From contig KB900456.1 of the NCBI GenBank assembly GCA_000378885.1, positions 420,708 through 484,707 on the forward strand: a stretch of DNA of 64,000 nt. The letters run 5' to 3'. Positions 53,464 to 63,335 of this stretch are shown here, in pieces. The notes under the pieces are model-generated. The model made no database searches. It saw only the letters and a program-made list of their open reading frames with translations, and was not told the origin of the DNA. Positions within the stretch are counted from its first letter, which is position 1. Every line of letters begins with the position of its first letter. Source of the DNA: an actinobacterium SCGC AAA044-N04. Lineage in GTDB: Bacteria > Actinomycetota > Actinomycetes > Nanopelagicales > Nanopelagicaceae. The position numbers and the translations under genes were made by a program.

Positions 53464-54336
53464 ATGGGAGCACCTCCAGTACTAACCGCGCAGCAGAGAG
53501 CTGAAGCATTAGCTAAGGCTGCAGCTTCTAGAAAGCGACGCGCAGAGGTGAAGTCCAAAATCAAATCAGGTGACTACACAATAGATACTGTCTTGGAATT
53601 AGCACACACAGATGATGCCGTGGCAAAGATGAGGGTTCGTGAACTATTGGAGGCTTTGTCTGGAGTGGGGAAAGTGCGTGCACAGAGCCTTATGGAGAGA
53701 TTAAATATCTCACCAACGCGTAGAATTGGTGGACTTGGTCGCCATCAAATTAAGGAACTGCGCAACGAATTTATGAAAAATACACACGCAGTACGTCTTG
53801 GAAAACTTATTGTTCTCTCAGGTCCAGGGGGAGTAGGCAAAAGCACGATTGCAGCTCTGCTACGTAAATCAGGAGATTTTTGGGTAAGCGTTTCAGCAAC
53901 GACCAGACAACCTCGCAATAACGAACTTAATGGAATTGATTACTTTTTCATTTCAAATGATGAATTCGATCGCAGAGTCAAAGAGGATGAGTTTTTAGAA
54001 TGGGCCGAGTTTGCCGGAAATCGCTATGGCACACCGAGTATTGAAGTTCAGGATGCACTCTTGCGTGGTGAAAATGTTTTACTAGAGATTGAAATTGATG
54101 GGGCAAAGCAAGTTAAAGCACATCTACCGCAGGCAATACTTGTTTTCTTAGAGCCTCCATCATGGGAAGAGTTGGTAGCTCGCCTTGAAGGTCGTGGAAC
54201 TGATGATCCTGAGAGAAGGGCTCATAGGTTGCAGTTAGCCCAAGAAGAGCTTGCAGCAGCCTCATTTTTTGACCATATCATCGTAAATGACGCCGTCGAG
54301 CGGGTGGTTGCACAACTGGTAGCATTGGCCTCTTGA
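53464..54336 (+). CDS. gmk: Fusion protein: actinobacterial integration host factor (mIHF) N-terminal + guanylate kinase C-terminal
   Basis: Residues 1-~103 [24 protein letters not shown]...[43 protein letters not shown] (mIHF); then [19 protein letters not shown]...[21 protein letters not shown]...YGTPSIEV...[12 protein letters not shown] (Gmk); no stop between. Confidence 0.92.
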   Translation: MGAPPVLTAQQRAEALAKAAASRKRRAEVKSKIKSGDYTIDTVLELAHTDDAVAKMRVRELLEALSGVGKVRAQSLMERLNISPTRRIGGLGRHQIKELRNEFMKNTHAVRLGKLIVLSGPGGVGKSTIAALLRKSGDFWVSVSATTRQPRNNELNGIDYFFISNDEFDRRVKEDEFLEWAEFAGNRYGTPSIEVQDALLRGENVLLEIEIDGAKQVKAHLPQAILVFLEPPSWEELVARLEGRGTDDPERRAHRLQLAQEELAAASFFDHIIVNDAVERVVAQLVALAS

Positions 54337-54385
54337 GTCCGCAGACGGATTCTCACAGCACACTAGATCTGAGCGGGGTATAAAC

Positions 54386-54634
54386 ATGGATGGCATTACA
54401 AATCCACCTATCGATGAACTTCTAGATAAGAGCGGTTCTAAGTACAGCTTAGTTTTGTATGCAGCCAAGCGCGCTCGTCAGATTAATGCTTACTACTCAC
54501 AACTAGGTGAAGGTCTTCTTGAATACGTAGGACCACTAGTAGAGACACATGTTCATGAGAAGCCATTATCAATCGCACTTCGCGAGATCAATGAAGGCTT
54601 GCTCACGATTGAAAATCTAGAACCAACAGCTTAA
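54386..54634 (+). CDS. rpoZ: DNA-directed RNA polymerase omega subunit
   Basis: [53 protein letters not shown]. Confidence 0.96.
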   Translation: MDGITNPPIDELLDKSGSKYSLVLYAAKRARQINAYYSQLGEGLLEYVGPLVETHVHEKPLSIALREINEGLLTIENLEPTA

Positions 54635-54645
54635 GCACTAACTCT

Positions 54646-55830
54646 ATGAGCGCCACTAACCGCGAGGTTATTCTCGGTATTGGTGGTGGAATTGCTGCAT
54701 ATAAATCGGCTGACCTCTTGCGACGCCTGCAAGACAATGGTTTTGCGGTCACTGTTGTTCCAACTCCAAACTCACTCAATTTCGTTGGTGCTGCTACTTG
54801 GCAAGCACTTTCTGGTCGTCCTGTAACTACCCAAGTTTGGGAAGATTTAGATCAAGTTCGACACATTTCTCTAGCCAAGTTGGCTGACTTCTTTATCATC
54901 GCTCCGGCAACTGCAGATCTGATTGCACGCTTGGCTATGGGTAGAGCCGATGACTTACTCACAAATCTTGTTTTAGCTAGTTCGGTACCCAAGTTAGTTG
55001 TTCCCGCGATGCATCCATCTATGTGGCTCGATCCTGCAACTGTTGCCAATGTTGCAACGTTGCGCAGCCGTGGCTTTGTTGTCATGGAACCAGAAGTGGG
55101 CCGCTTAACTGGCTCAGATTCTGGTCAGGGACGATTCCCACAGACCCAAGTAATCATTGATCAGTTCTTTGCAATGAGTGGAATTAAGCGCGATCTTGTT
55201 GGCAAGAAGGTTTTGGTAACCGCCGGAGGAACGCGGGAAGCAATCGACCCAGTTCGATTCATTGGAAACAAATCATCTGGCAAGCAAGGCATTGCAATTG
55301 CAAGAGCTGCAGCTTCTCGCGGTGCCACTGTTCACTTAATAGCAGCAAATGTTGATATCCCTGATTGCGATGGAGTGGCGACTACGCGTGTTGAGAGCGC
55401 GCAGCAAATGCTCGCTGAGTTAGAGAAGAGCTTTTCTGATGCCGACATCTTGATTATGAGCGCTGCAGTTGCAGATGCTAGACCCAAGCAGAGTTCAGTT
55501 GAGAAAATTGAGAAGAGTGATTTCACTTCTATAGACCTTCAAGTTAATCCCGACTTATTGGCCACCTTGTCGGCTAAAAAGAGCAAACAAATCATGGTGG
55601 GATTTGCGGCACAGACCAGTGAATTGATTGCATCTGCAAAGTCCAAACTCATCTCCAAGGGCTTAGACCTTATTTATGTTAATGATGTCACTGGGGGAGC
55701 CATCTTTGGTCAAGATGAAACTGAAGGTACTATTGTGCTTCGAAACGGGGATTTAGTCCCTATCGCACGACAATCTAAAGACACGCTTGCCCATCATCTA
55801 CTCGATTACGCCCTTGAGCAGTTAGGTTAG
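54646..55830 (+). CDS. coaBC: Bifunctional phosphopantothenoylcysteine decarboxylase/synthase
   Basis: [51 protein letters not shown]. Confidence 0.97.
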   Translation: MSATNREVILGIGGGIAAYKSADLLRRLQDNGFAVTVVPTPNSLNFVGAATWQALSGRPVTTQVWEDLDQVRHISLAKLADFFIIAPATADLIARLAMGRADDLLTNLVLASSVPKLVVPAMHPSMWLDPATVANVATLRSRGFVVMEPEVGRLTGSDSGQGRFPQTQVIIDQFFAMSGIKRDLVGKKVLVTAGGTREAIDPVRFIGNKSSGKQGIAIARAAASRGATVHLIAANVDIPDCDGVATTRVESAQQMLAELEKSFSDADILIMSAAVADARPKQSSVEKIEKSDFTSIDLQVNPDLLATLSAKKSKQIMVGFAAQTSELIASAKSKLISKGLDLIYVNDVTGGAIFGQDETEGTIVLRNGDLVPIARQSKDTLAHHLLDYALEQLG

Positions 55831-55834
55831 GACA
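55823..55834 (+). promoter_or_regulatory. Candidate leaderless promoter of metK (TAGGTT-N6-ATG)
   Basis: TAGGTT at 55823-55828, ATG at 55835; overlaps the coaBC stop. Confidence 0.5.
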
Positions 55835-57025
55835 ATGTCACAACGTCTATTTACATCTGAATCAGTAACTGAAGGCCACCCAGACAAGATTGCCGATGCA
55901 ATCTCTGATGCGGTATTGGACTCTTTGCTCTCTCAAGATAAGAAATCCCGTGTAGCAGTTGAAACACTTATAACAACTGGACAAGTCCACGTTGCCGGTG
56001 AAGTTACAACTGATGGATACGCCGATGTTATGGGGATTGTTCGAGATACTGTTCTAAATATCGGCTATGACTCATCTGATAAGGGCTTTGATGGAAATAG
56101 TTGCGGCGTATCAATCTCAATTGGCCAGCAGTCTCAAGACATTGCACAAGGTGTTGATGATGCTTATGAGCATCGCGTTGGTTCACAAGTTGACCCACTG
56201 GATCTACAAGGTGCAGGAGATCAAGGCTTGATGTTCGGCTACGCCTGCGATGACACTAAAGAGCTGATGCCACTGCCAATCTGGTTAGCGCACGCACTTG
56301 CTGCGCAATTAACTAAGGTTCGCAAATCTGGATTACTTCCATACCTTCGCCCTGATGGTAAAACTCAAGTCACTATTGAGTACGAGGGTGATCGCGCAGT
56401 AGCTCTCAACACGGTGGTTATCTCTAGCCAGCACGCTGAAGAAGTAGATGTGGCTAAGAAGCTCACGCCTGAAGTTATTGAGCATGTCATTAATCCAATT
56501 CTGGCAACGATTGATTTACCTCGTAAAGACTTGCGAACATTGATCAACCCAACAGGTCGTTTCGTTATTGGTGGTCCTATGGGAGATGCTGGCTTAACAG
56601 GGCGCAAAATTATTGTTGACACATACGGCGGAATGGCACGTCACGGAGGCGGAGCATTTAGCGGAAAGGATCCATCGAAGGTGGATCGCTCTGCAGCTTA
56701 TGCAATGCGCTGGGTTGCAAAGAATGTTGTTGCAGCTGGTTTGGCTCGTCGTTGTGAAGTACAAGTGGCATATGCAATCGGTAAGGCGCAGCCAGTGGGC
56801 GTGTTTGTTGAAACTTTTGGAACGGAGACGGTTCCTGTTGGAAAGATTCAAAGCGCGGTTACGACCGTATTCGATCTTCGTCCCGCAGCCATTATCCGCG
56901 ACTTAGACTTATTGCGTCCTATCTATTCACTCACCAGTGCATATGGCCACTTCGGGCGTGAACTTCCAGAGTTTGCTTGGGAACGCACTAATCGCGTTTC
57001 AGAGCTACAAAACGCAATTAAGTAA
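55835..57025 (+). CDS. metK: S-adenosylmethionine synthetase
   Basis: [56 protein letters not shown]. Confidence 0.98.
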   Translation: MSQRLFTSESVTEGHPDKIADAISDAVLDSLLSQDKKSRVAVETLITTGQVHVAGEVTTDGYADVMGIVRDTVLNIGYDSSDKGFDGNSCGVSISIGQQSQDIAQGVDDAYEHRVGSQVDPLDLQGAGDQGLMFGYACDDTKELMPLPIWLAHALAAQLTKVRKSGLLPYLRPDGKTQVTIEYEGDRAVALNTVVISSQHAEEVDVAKKLTPEVIEHVINPILATIDLPRKDLRTLINPTGRFVIGGPMGDAGLTGRKIIVDTYGGMARHGGGAFSGKDPSKVDRSAAYAMRWVAKNVVAAGLARRCEVQVAYAIGKAQPVGVFVETFGTETVPVGKIQSAVTTVFDLRPAAIIRDLDLLRPIYSLTSAYGHFGRELPEFAWERTNRVSELQNAIK

Positions 57026-57030
57026 CCACT

Positions 57031-58914
57031 GTGGCAACGCCACGACTTTTTCGACTCAAGTCTCAGGTAGCACCTGCACCTCACTCTGCATTAGCAACTG
57101 ATCTGCCATTTGCAAGAGTTTTGGTTGATACAGGAGTATTTCATTTGGATTCGCCCTATGACTATGAAGTTCCACAAAAGTTGAGCGAATTGGTCACAAC
57201 CGGAGTCCGCGTGCAAGTCCCCTTTGGTAACAGGGAAGTAGAAGGCTTGGTTATAGAGCGCATTGCTGCGCCAAGTGTTACTAATGCTTTGAAAACAATC
57301 ACCAAGGTTCTCTCTCCACATCAGGTCGCCACCCCAAGATCCTTAGAATTAATTGCACAAGTTGCCCTACGTTGGGCCACTAACCCATGGGATGTTGTCA
57401 GAAGTGCGATCCCACCGCGGGTTGCTAGCGTAGATAAAGCACATGTAGCTGGCCCACCAACTAACAGCAAGAGTAACAACCAAGTGGATATAACTTATCG
57501 TGCCTTCGAACCGCACCTTTCGCCCCATTCGCAAGTTGCATCTCTAGCGCAGGAAGCAAGCAAAAGGGGCTCGGTATTAATTGTTGCACCCGATGAACGT
57601 GACATCGTTGCGATTTGTGGGCAACTACATGCATTATCTGTTGAAGTTTTGCGTATCGATAGTGGTATTTCACGGGCTGATAGATATCAAAATTTCTTGA
57701 ATGCTATGAATGCTGGCAATCAGATCATCATCGGATCCAGAAATGCAATTTTTGTTCCCTTGCCAGAGGGCGCAACCATCATTATGTTCAAAGAATCCTC
57801 ACCTGATTTGTACGAGATGCGATCACCTGCCTGGAATGCCCGCGATGTTGCAATGTTGCGCAAATCCATCGACACTTGCCGAGTCATTCTCTGTGGCTAT
57901 GTCCCATCACTAGATGTTGCAGCACTTATAGATTCTAAAAGAGTTCGATACCTCAACACCAATACCAAGATCTCTGTGAAAGCATTCACCCCTGTTGATT
58001 CTTCGCTTTTGCCTGGTCTGATATTTCGCGATATCCGCACGAATATTTCCAATGGTCCAGTGCTATTTCTTCTGCCTCGTAAAGGGTATGCCAACGGCAT
58101 TCTTTGTGCCCACTGCAAGAATGTGGCCGTGTGTGCGTGTGGTGGACGTTTGTATCTGAGCAATAAGAATGCTGATCCAGCCTGTCGAATTTGTGGCACG
58201 AGCACTAAGGATTGGAAATGTAGTTTTTGCCAAAGAGAGAAGAAATATGTCGTATCTCGAGGAATAGAGCGGGCACAAGAGGAAATCTCGCGTGCCTTTC
58301 CAAACATTCCAATCATTCTCTCCTTTGGGGATGTGATTAAGGATCACATTGAACAGAAACCATGCATAGTCTTGGCAACACCAGGTGCTACGCCACAAGT
58401 CGAGGGCGGATATAGCGCAGTAGTGATTCTTGAAGGCCTTTCATTCTTTAGCCATGATGATTTGAGAGCTAATGAGCGTGCTACCGAACTCTTCTTTGAA
58501 GTTGCAGCACTTGTGAAAAGAGGGGGAGTAGTGCTGCTGGCCATAGAGGACTCGCATCCGATTGTTTCTAGTTTGATTCGCTGGAATCCTTCGACGATTG
58601 TGCGACGTGAATTGGCACAACGCGCTGAAATTTCTTTTCCACCATCGGTCAATAGCGCCGTCATGATCATTCCAACATCACAAGCAAGTCCGTTGGTGGC
58701 CGGAATTAATCGAGCTATAACCGATGCGCGATTAGCTTCTGACACTCGCGTGCTGGGCCCAACCAAAATCGATAGTGAATCAAGCAAGGTCGTCATTCTC
58801 TCATCTTCAGATTCGCGGTCTTCTTTGACCACATTCCTACATGAACTGATGCGTCGCAGAAGCATCGCCAAGAAGAGTGACTCAAGCCTTCGAATCGATC
58901 CATATTCACTTTAG
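57031..58914 (+). CDS. priA: PriA-like primosomal protein, apparently helicase-defective
   Basis: N-terminal ARVLVDTGVFHLDSPYDYEVP; Cys-pair zinc region CAHCKNVAVCACGG...CRICG...CSFCQ; Walker A absent. Confidence 0.88.
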   Translation: MATPRLFRLKSQVAPAPHSALATDLPFARVLVDTGVFHLDSPYDYEVPQKLSELVTTGVRVQVPFGNREVEGLVIERIAAPSVTNALKTITKVLSPHQVATPRSLELIAQVALRWATNPWDVVRSAIPPRVASVDKAHVAGPPTNSKSNNQVDITYRAFEPHLSPHSQVASLAQEASKRGSVLIVAPDERDIVAICGQLHALSVEVLRIDSGISRADRYQNFLNAMNAGNQIIIGSRNAIFVPLPEGATIIMFKESSPDLYEMRSPAWNARDVAMLRKSIDTCRVILCGYVPSLDVAALIDSKRVRYLNTNTKISVKAFTPVDSSLLPGLIFRDIRTNISNGPVLFLLPRKGYANGILCAHCKNVAVCACGGRLYLSNKNADPACRICGTSTKDWKCSFCQREKKYVVSRGIERAQEEISRAFPNIPIILSFGDVIKDHIEQKPCIVLATPGATPQVEGGYSAVVILEGLSFFSHDDLRANERATELFFEVAALVKRGGVVLLAIEDSHPIVSSLIRWNPSTIVRRELAQRAEISFPPSVNSAVMIIPTSQASPLVAGINRAITDARLASDTRVLGPTKIDSESSKVVILSSSDSRSSLTTFLHELMRRRSIAKKSDSSLRIDPYSL

Positions 58915-58923
58915 TATTTTTGA

Positions 58924-58935
58924 TAGACTTCACCT
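58924..58935 (+). promoter_or_regulatory. Candidate leaderless promoter of def (TAGACT-N6-ATG)
   Basis: TAGACT at 58924-58929, ATG at 58936. Confidence 0.6.
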
Positions 58936-59496
58936 ATGTCGATTCAAGAGATTCGTTTATTCGGTGATCCGGTGCTTTTAACTCCGGCATCACCTGTGGT
59001 CGACTTTGATAAAGAGCTACGAAAGTTGGTTGCCGATTTAACCGAGACAATGCTAGAAGCACCAGGTGCTGGACTAGCTGCTCCTCAAATAGGTGTGCCA
59101 CTTCGTGTATTCACTTGGCACGTTGATGATGTGCTTGGTCATTTGATAAATCCAACCTTGACCTTAGGCGATGAGATTCAAGATGGAGAAGAAGGATGTC
59201 TGTCTTTTCCGGAATTGCGCTATGACGCTAAGCGGGCGATGAACGCAGTGGCAAAAGGTTTTAATATGTTTGGCGAACCAATTGTTGTAGAAGGAACTGA
59301 GTTCTTAGCGCGTGCACTGCAACACGAAACTGACCACCTCGATGGGATTCTCTTTATTGATCGCTTGTCGCCAGAAGATCGTAAGTTAGCCATGCGTGAA
59401 ATTCGAGAATCTGAGTGGTTCAACGCCCAAAGTGATAGTGGAACTACTCCAACGATTAAGGTTTCTCCGCACTTAATATTCGGGCGGAATACTTAA
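58936..59496 (+). CDS. def: Peptide deformylase
   Basis: GAGLAAPQIGVPLRV, EEGCLSFPEL, QHETDHLDGILFIDRL. Confidence 0.97.
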   Translation: MSIQEIRLFGDPVLLTPASPVVDFDKELRKLVADLTETMLEAPGAGLAAPQIGVPLRVFTWHVDDVLGHLINPTLTLGDEIQDGEEGCLSFPELRYDAKRAMNAVAKGFNMFGEPIVVEGTEFLARALQHETDHLDGILFIDRLSPEDRKLAMREIRESEWFNAQSDSGTTPTIKVSPHLIFGRNT

Positions 59497-60404
59497 TGCG
59501 TTTAGGGGTAGCTGCAACTCCCGAAGTTGCATTGCCGACTTTAGATTGTTTACTTGCAAGTGATCACACATTAGTTCGAATCATCAGTCAGCCCGATAAG
59601 CCCGCAGGACGCGGACAACAATTGGTCTCATCACCTGTCAGTAAATGGGCTACATCGCATCAAATTCCATTACTCACGCCATCAACCTCTGATGAGTTAG
59701 ACGATGCCCTCATTGATTTAGATCTGCTAATCACAATTGGTTATGGTCGTATCTTGCCTGCAAAAAGTTTATCGATCCCAAAAAATGGATGTATCAATCT
59801 GCACTTCTCACTTTTGCCGGCTTATCGTGGAGCAGCACCTGTTCAACGAGCAATTCAAGCCGGTGAAAGGCAAACCGGAGTAACAGTCTTTGCACTAGAT
59901 CCAGGTATGGATACAGGTCCTATTTACACCTCGATAACCGCCTCAATTGAACCTACTATGCGCAGTTTTGAACTGCTTGAGAAACTTTCCAGCATCGGAG
60001 TTGACGCTGTAGCGCAAGCCTTAGGTTTAATTGAAAAAGGTGTGGCACCGACTCCACAAACTGGCCGAGCAAGCCTTGCTGCAAAGATAACTAGGGTTGA
60101 AGCCCAGTTAAACTGGAGTTCTACAGCTCACTCCTTAGTTAATAAGATTCGCGCCTTTTATCCGCAACCTCAAGCATGGACACTCTTTCGTGGGCAACCT
60201 TTGAAGATATCAGCTGCAAGAGTTGCTGATTTGGTTTCAGATTTGCAACCAGGTCAATTACGCGTCATTGGAAGTGATTGCTTTATTGGAACTACTGATA
60301 ACAGCATTATTCTTGAGCGAGTAACTCCAGCAGGAAAGAAGGAAATGTCAGCCCTAGATTGGTCGCACGGAGCTCGATTTGAGAGTGCAGAACGCTGTGG
60401 TTGA
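59496..60404 (+). CDS. fmt: Methionyl-tRNA formyltransferase
   Basis: INLHFSLLPAYRGAAPVQRAI, QPDKPAGRGQQL. Confidence 0.97.
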   Translation: MRLGVAATPEVALPTLDCLLASDHTLVRIISQPDKPAGRGQQLVSSPVSKWATSHQIPLLTPSTSDELDDALIDLDLLITIGYGRILPAKSLSIPKNGCINLHFSLLPAYRGAAPVQRAIQAGERQTGVTVFALDPGMDTGPIYTSITASIEPTMRSFELLEKLSSIGVDAVAQALGLIEKGVAPTPQTGRASLAAKITRVEAQLNWSSTAHSLVNKIRAFYPQPQAWTLFRGQPLKISAARVADLVSDLQPGQLRVIGSDCFIGTTDNSIILERVTPAGKKEMSALDWSHGARFESAERCG

Positions 60405-61761
60405 GGCACGGCGCAATACGTTTAAAGCCCCCAAGCCAGATGCAGTTCGCCTTCTAGCATTTGATCTGATTACTGAAGTTAATCGCAATGAAGGCTATTC
60501 AAACCTTCTACTACCAGCGGCACTGAGTGCATCCTCGCTAGAGGATCGAGATCGCAATCTAGTTACTGAACTGGTTTATGGAACGCTACGTATGCAAGGA
60601 AAGCACGACTGGATACTTGCTCAGATATCAGATCGGCCTTGGGGCGAAGTCGACGCTGGAATTGTCGATGTGGCACGCATGGGAGTTCACCAGATTCACG
60701 AACTACGCATTCCCGATCATGCTGCTGTTTCAGCAACAGTTGAGGTTGCCCGAAAACGTCTAGGGGAGTCCAAGGCTAGTTTCGTTAACGCGCTTTTGCG
60801 ATCTGTTACTCGTAAAAGCCTTGATGAGTGGTTTTCCCCGCTTGATAAAATGCAAGACAACGTAGAACGATTATCGATTCAATATTCACATCCACAATGG
60901 ATCATCTCGGCATATTTCGATTTACTGAAAGATTGGCAATCTGTAGAAGCAGAACTCGCCACAAATAACATTCCCGCACTTCCCACATTAGTTTCTTGGC
61001 CAGGCTACTCAACTCAAGACCAGCTAGTTGAACTCGGTGCAGAGCCAACGGTGTACTCGAAACTAGGAGCACGCATGAAAGGCAATCCTGGCAACCTGGA
61101 CCTGATCAAGCATCGACTGGCAGGCGTGCAAGATGAAGGTTCACAATTAGTTGCCACGGTTTTTGCAGCTGCTGCTCACGGTGATTCTTGGTTGGATCTA
61201 TGTGCAGGGCCCGGAGGTAAAGCTGCTCTGCTATCTAGCATTGCCAAAGAGCGTGGAATCAATTTTGTTGCTAATGAATTCTCCGAACCTCGTGCGCAAT
61301 TGGTTAGAAATGTTGTCCATGGCGCCACAGTTTGGTGTGGTGATGGACGCGATGTTGCCACACATGGAGAAAGTTTTGATGCGGTCATCGTTGATGCTCC
61401 ATGCACAGGTCTAGGTGCGCTGCGTCGCAGACCAGAGGTGAGATGGCGAAGATCCTTAGCTGATTTGCGCGAACTTACATCTTTGCAACGAGAACTGCTA
61501 AGTAGTGCAGTTTCAGTAATCAAGCCAGGGGGATTGCTGGGGTATGCAACTTGTTCACCACACTTGGCTGAAACAACGGTCCAAGTTCTAGATATCTTGA
61601 AAAAGCATCCAGAGCTGGAGCAGGTAGATATTGCCCAATTTCTTCCTGAAAATCTAAAGGATGCTACGCGAGCACAATCGATGTCTCTGTGGACACACAA
61701 ACATGGCACAGATGCAATGTTTCTTGCGCTGCTACGAAAGAAGCAAGGCAGTCAGGGTTAG
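60379..61761 (+). CDS. rsmB: 16S rRNA m5C967 methyltransferase (start uncertain)
   Basis: WLDLCAGPGGKAALL, VDAPCTGLGALRRRPEVRWRR, GYATCSPHLAET; NusB-like N-terminus. Confidence 0.93.
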   Translation: MRVQNAVVEARRNTFKAPKPDAVRLLAFDLITEVNRNEGYSNLLLPAALSASSLEDRDRNLVTELVYGTLRMQGKHDWILAQISDRPWGEVDAGIVDVARMGVHQIHELRIPDHAAVSATVEVARKRLGESKASFVNALLRSVTRKSLDEWFSPLDKMQDNVERLSIQYSHPQWIISAYFDLLKDWQSVEAELATNNIPALPTLVSWPGYSTQDQLVELGAEPTVYSKLGARMKGNPGNLDLIKHRLAGVQDEGSQLVATVFAAAAHGDSWLDLCAGPGGKAALLSSIAKERGINFVANEFSEPRAQLVRNVVHGATVWCGDGRDVATHGESFDAVIVDAPCTGLGALRRRPEVRWRRSLADLRELTSLQRELLSSAVSVIKPGGLLGYATCSPHLAETTVQVLDILKKHPELEQVDIAQFLPENLKDATRAQSMSLWTHKHGTDAMFLALLRKKQGSQG

Positions 61762-61770
61762 GCTAGGGGA
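61759..61770 (+). promoter_or_regulatory. Candidate leaderless promoter of rpe (TAGGCT-N6-ATG)
   Basis: TAGGCT at 61759-61764 whose TAG is the rsmB stop codon; ATG at 61771. Confidence 0.6.
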
Positions 61771-62436
61771 ATGAGCCGTGAAATTCGCATCACTCCCAGC
61801 ATTCTCAATGCTGACTTTGATCATCTTGATAAAGAGATTGGGAAAATTGCTCAAGTTTCAGATCTCATCCATTTAGATGTGATGGACAATATTTTTGTTC
61901 CCAATTTCACTTTCGATTTTGAAAGCGCAAGCAAGATTATCCAGAATTGTCCTATTGGAGTTGATGCACATTTGATGGTGGCAGATGTCGAAGAAATAGC
62001 GCCGCTGTATGCGCAAGTGGGTTGTGAAAGCGTCACGATTCATGCTGAAGCCACTAAAGACATTGCAAAGACCTTGCGAGCTATTCGCAGTGAAGGCGCG
62101 CGATCTGGATTGGCTGTGAAACCGCAAACATCAATTGCTGACTATGAGCAGTTCAGTGATTTGGTGGATATGTTTCTTATCATGACTGTGGAACCAGGCT
62201 TTGGTGGACAAAAATTCATGAATGACATGATGGAGAAAGTAAGAGCCACTCGTAGAGTTATTGGCGACCGCCCGATTTGGTTGCAAGTCGATGGGGGAAT
62301 CTCACTTGAGACGATAGAGATTGCGGTGGAGGCCGGTGCGGACACATTTGTTGCAGGTAGCGCGGTGTTTAAAGCCGATGATCCTGCCGCAATGGTGGTT
62401 TCGTTGCGCGAACTTGTACGGGGTGTGGCAAACTAA
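61771..62436 (+). CDS. rpe: Ribulose-phosphate 3-epimerase
   Basis: ITPSILNADFDHLDKEI, HLDVMDNIFVPNFTF, MTVEPGFGGQKF, VDGGISLETI. Confidence 0.97.
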   Translation: MSREIRITPSILNADFDHLDKEIGKIAQVSDLIHLDVMDNIFVPNFTFDFESASKIIQNCPIGVDAHLMVADVEEIAPLYAQVGCESVTIHAEATKDIAKTLRAIRSEGARSGLAVKPQTSIADYEQFSDLVDMFLIMTVEPGFGGQKFMNDMMEKVRATRRVIGDRPIWLQVDGGISLETIEIAVEAGADTFVAGSAVFKADDPAAMVVSLRELVRGVAN

Positions 62437-62443
62437 GCCCACG

Positions 62444-62564
62444 TTGTTCCGGGGGTCGGTGTAAATCCGAACCGGCGGTAAAGTCCGCGACCCGATCACA
62501 TCCAGTGGTCGGTTGATTTGGTTAATTTCCAAAACCGACAGTTAAAGTCTGGATAAAGGGACAA
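62444..62564 (+). promoter_or_regulatory. FMN riboswitch (RFN element)
   Basis: GGGGTCGGTGTAAATCCGAACCGGCGGTAAAGTCCGCGACCC ... GGTCGGTTGA ... AAAACCGACAGTTAAAGTCTGGATAAAGGGACAA; P1 TTGTTCC/GGGACAA. Confidence 0.95.
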
Positions 62565-62635
62565 GGATTTCTGCGCTTTGTGCTGCAGTTAATCCTCGTT
62601 GCTTCCTGGAGCTTTTCTACTAGGAAGGATCAACT

Positions 62636-63313
62636 GTGTCAGTTATTAAGTGGTTATTTGAAAGCACACTACATTTCGGTAGCAAGTCAATTGCTTTGCG
62701 CGAAATTATTGGTGGAATTTTAGGACTCTCAAGTGCTGTGCTGGGTATGAAACGTAAAGTTATCGCCTGGCCTGTTGGTATTTTGGGAGATGCATTGCTC
62801 TTCACTGTATTTCTTGGGGCGGTCTTCGCCTATGCAGATCAACCCTCAGCAAATTTCTATGGTCAAGCAAGTCGTAATCTATTGCTCATTATCGTGAGCG
62901 TATATGGATGGATTACTTGGGCAAGACATCGCCGAGTCAATGGAACTGACCAACCCGCCGTTAGTCCACGTTGGACAACAGCTAAAGAGAAGCAAGTTTT
63001 GGTACCAGCGATCATTGTTTTCTTCTTTCTCTCCATGCAGATCTTTAAAGCCTTAGGTGAGAGCGGAACATGGCTTTTGGTTGATACGTGGATTTTCACA
63101 GGAACCGCTCTGGCCACATATGGCATGAGTCGTGGTTATGTGGAGTTTTGGCTAGTCTGGATTGCAGTGGACTTGGTTGGCGTGCCATTTGCATTCAAAA
63201 ATGGTTACTACCCAACTGGAACGCTCTATGCCATCTATCTCCCCTTTGTCGTATGGGGCTTCATTTCGTGGCTTCGCATTTCAAAGCAAGAGAAATTGGC
63301 AGCGGTGAACTAA
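62636..63313 (+). CDS. ribM: RibM/PnuX (PnuC-family) transporter, predicted riboflavin uptake
   Basis: Multi-TM PnuC-like (AWPVGILGDALLF, YGWITW, DTWIFTGTALATYGMSRGYVEFWLVWIAVDLVGVPFAFKNGYYPTGTLYAIYL); directly downstream of an FMN riboswitch. Confidence 0.9.
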   Translation: MSVIKWLFESTLHFGSKSIALREIIGGILGLSSAVLGMKRKVIAWPVGILGDALLFTVFLGAVFAYADQPSANFYGQASRNLLLIIVSVYGWITWARHRRVNGTDQPAVSPRWTTAKEKQVLVPAIIVFFFLSMQIFKALGESGTWLLVDTWIFTGTALATYGMSRGYVEFWLVWIAVDLVGVPFAFKNGYYPTGTLYAIYLPFVVWGFISWLRISKQEKLAAVN

Positions 63314-63323
63314 TTACCTCTAG

Positions 63324-63335
63324 TAAACTAGGGGT
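63324..63335 (+). promoter_or_regulatory. Candidate leaderless promoter of hisE (TAAACT-N6-ATG)
   Basis: TAAACT at 63324-63329, ATG at 63336. Confidence 0.55.

Noticed and set aside
55831-55834. Possible SAM riboswitch upstream of metK
   Set aside because: Only 4 nt separate coaBC and metK; no room for an aptamer
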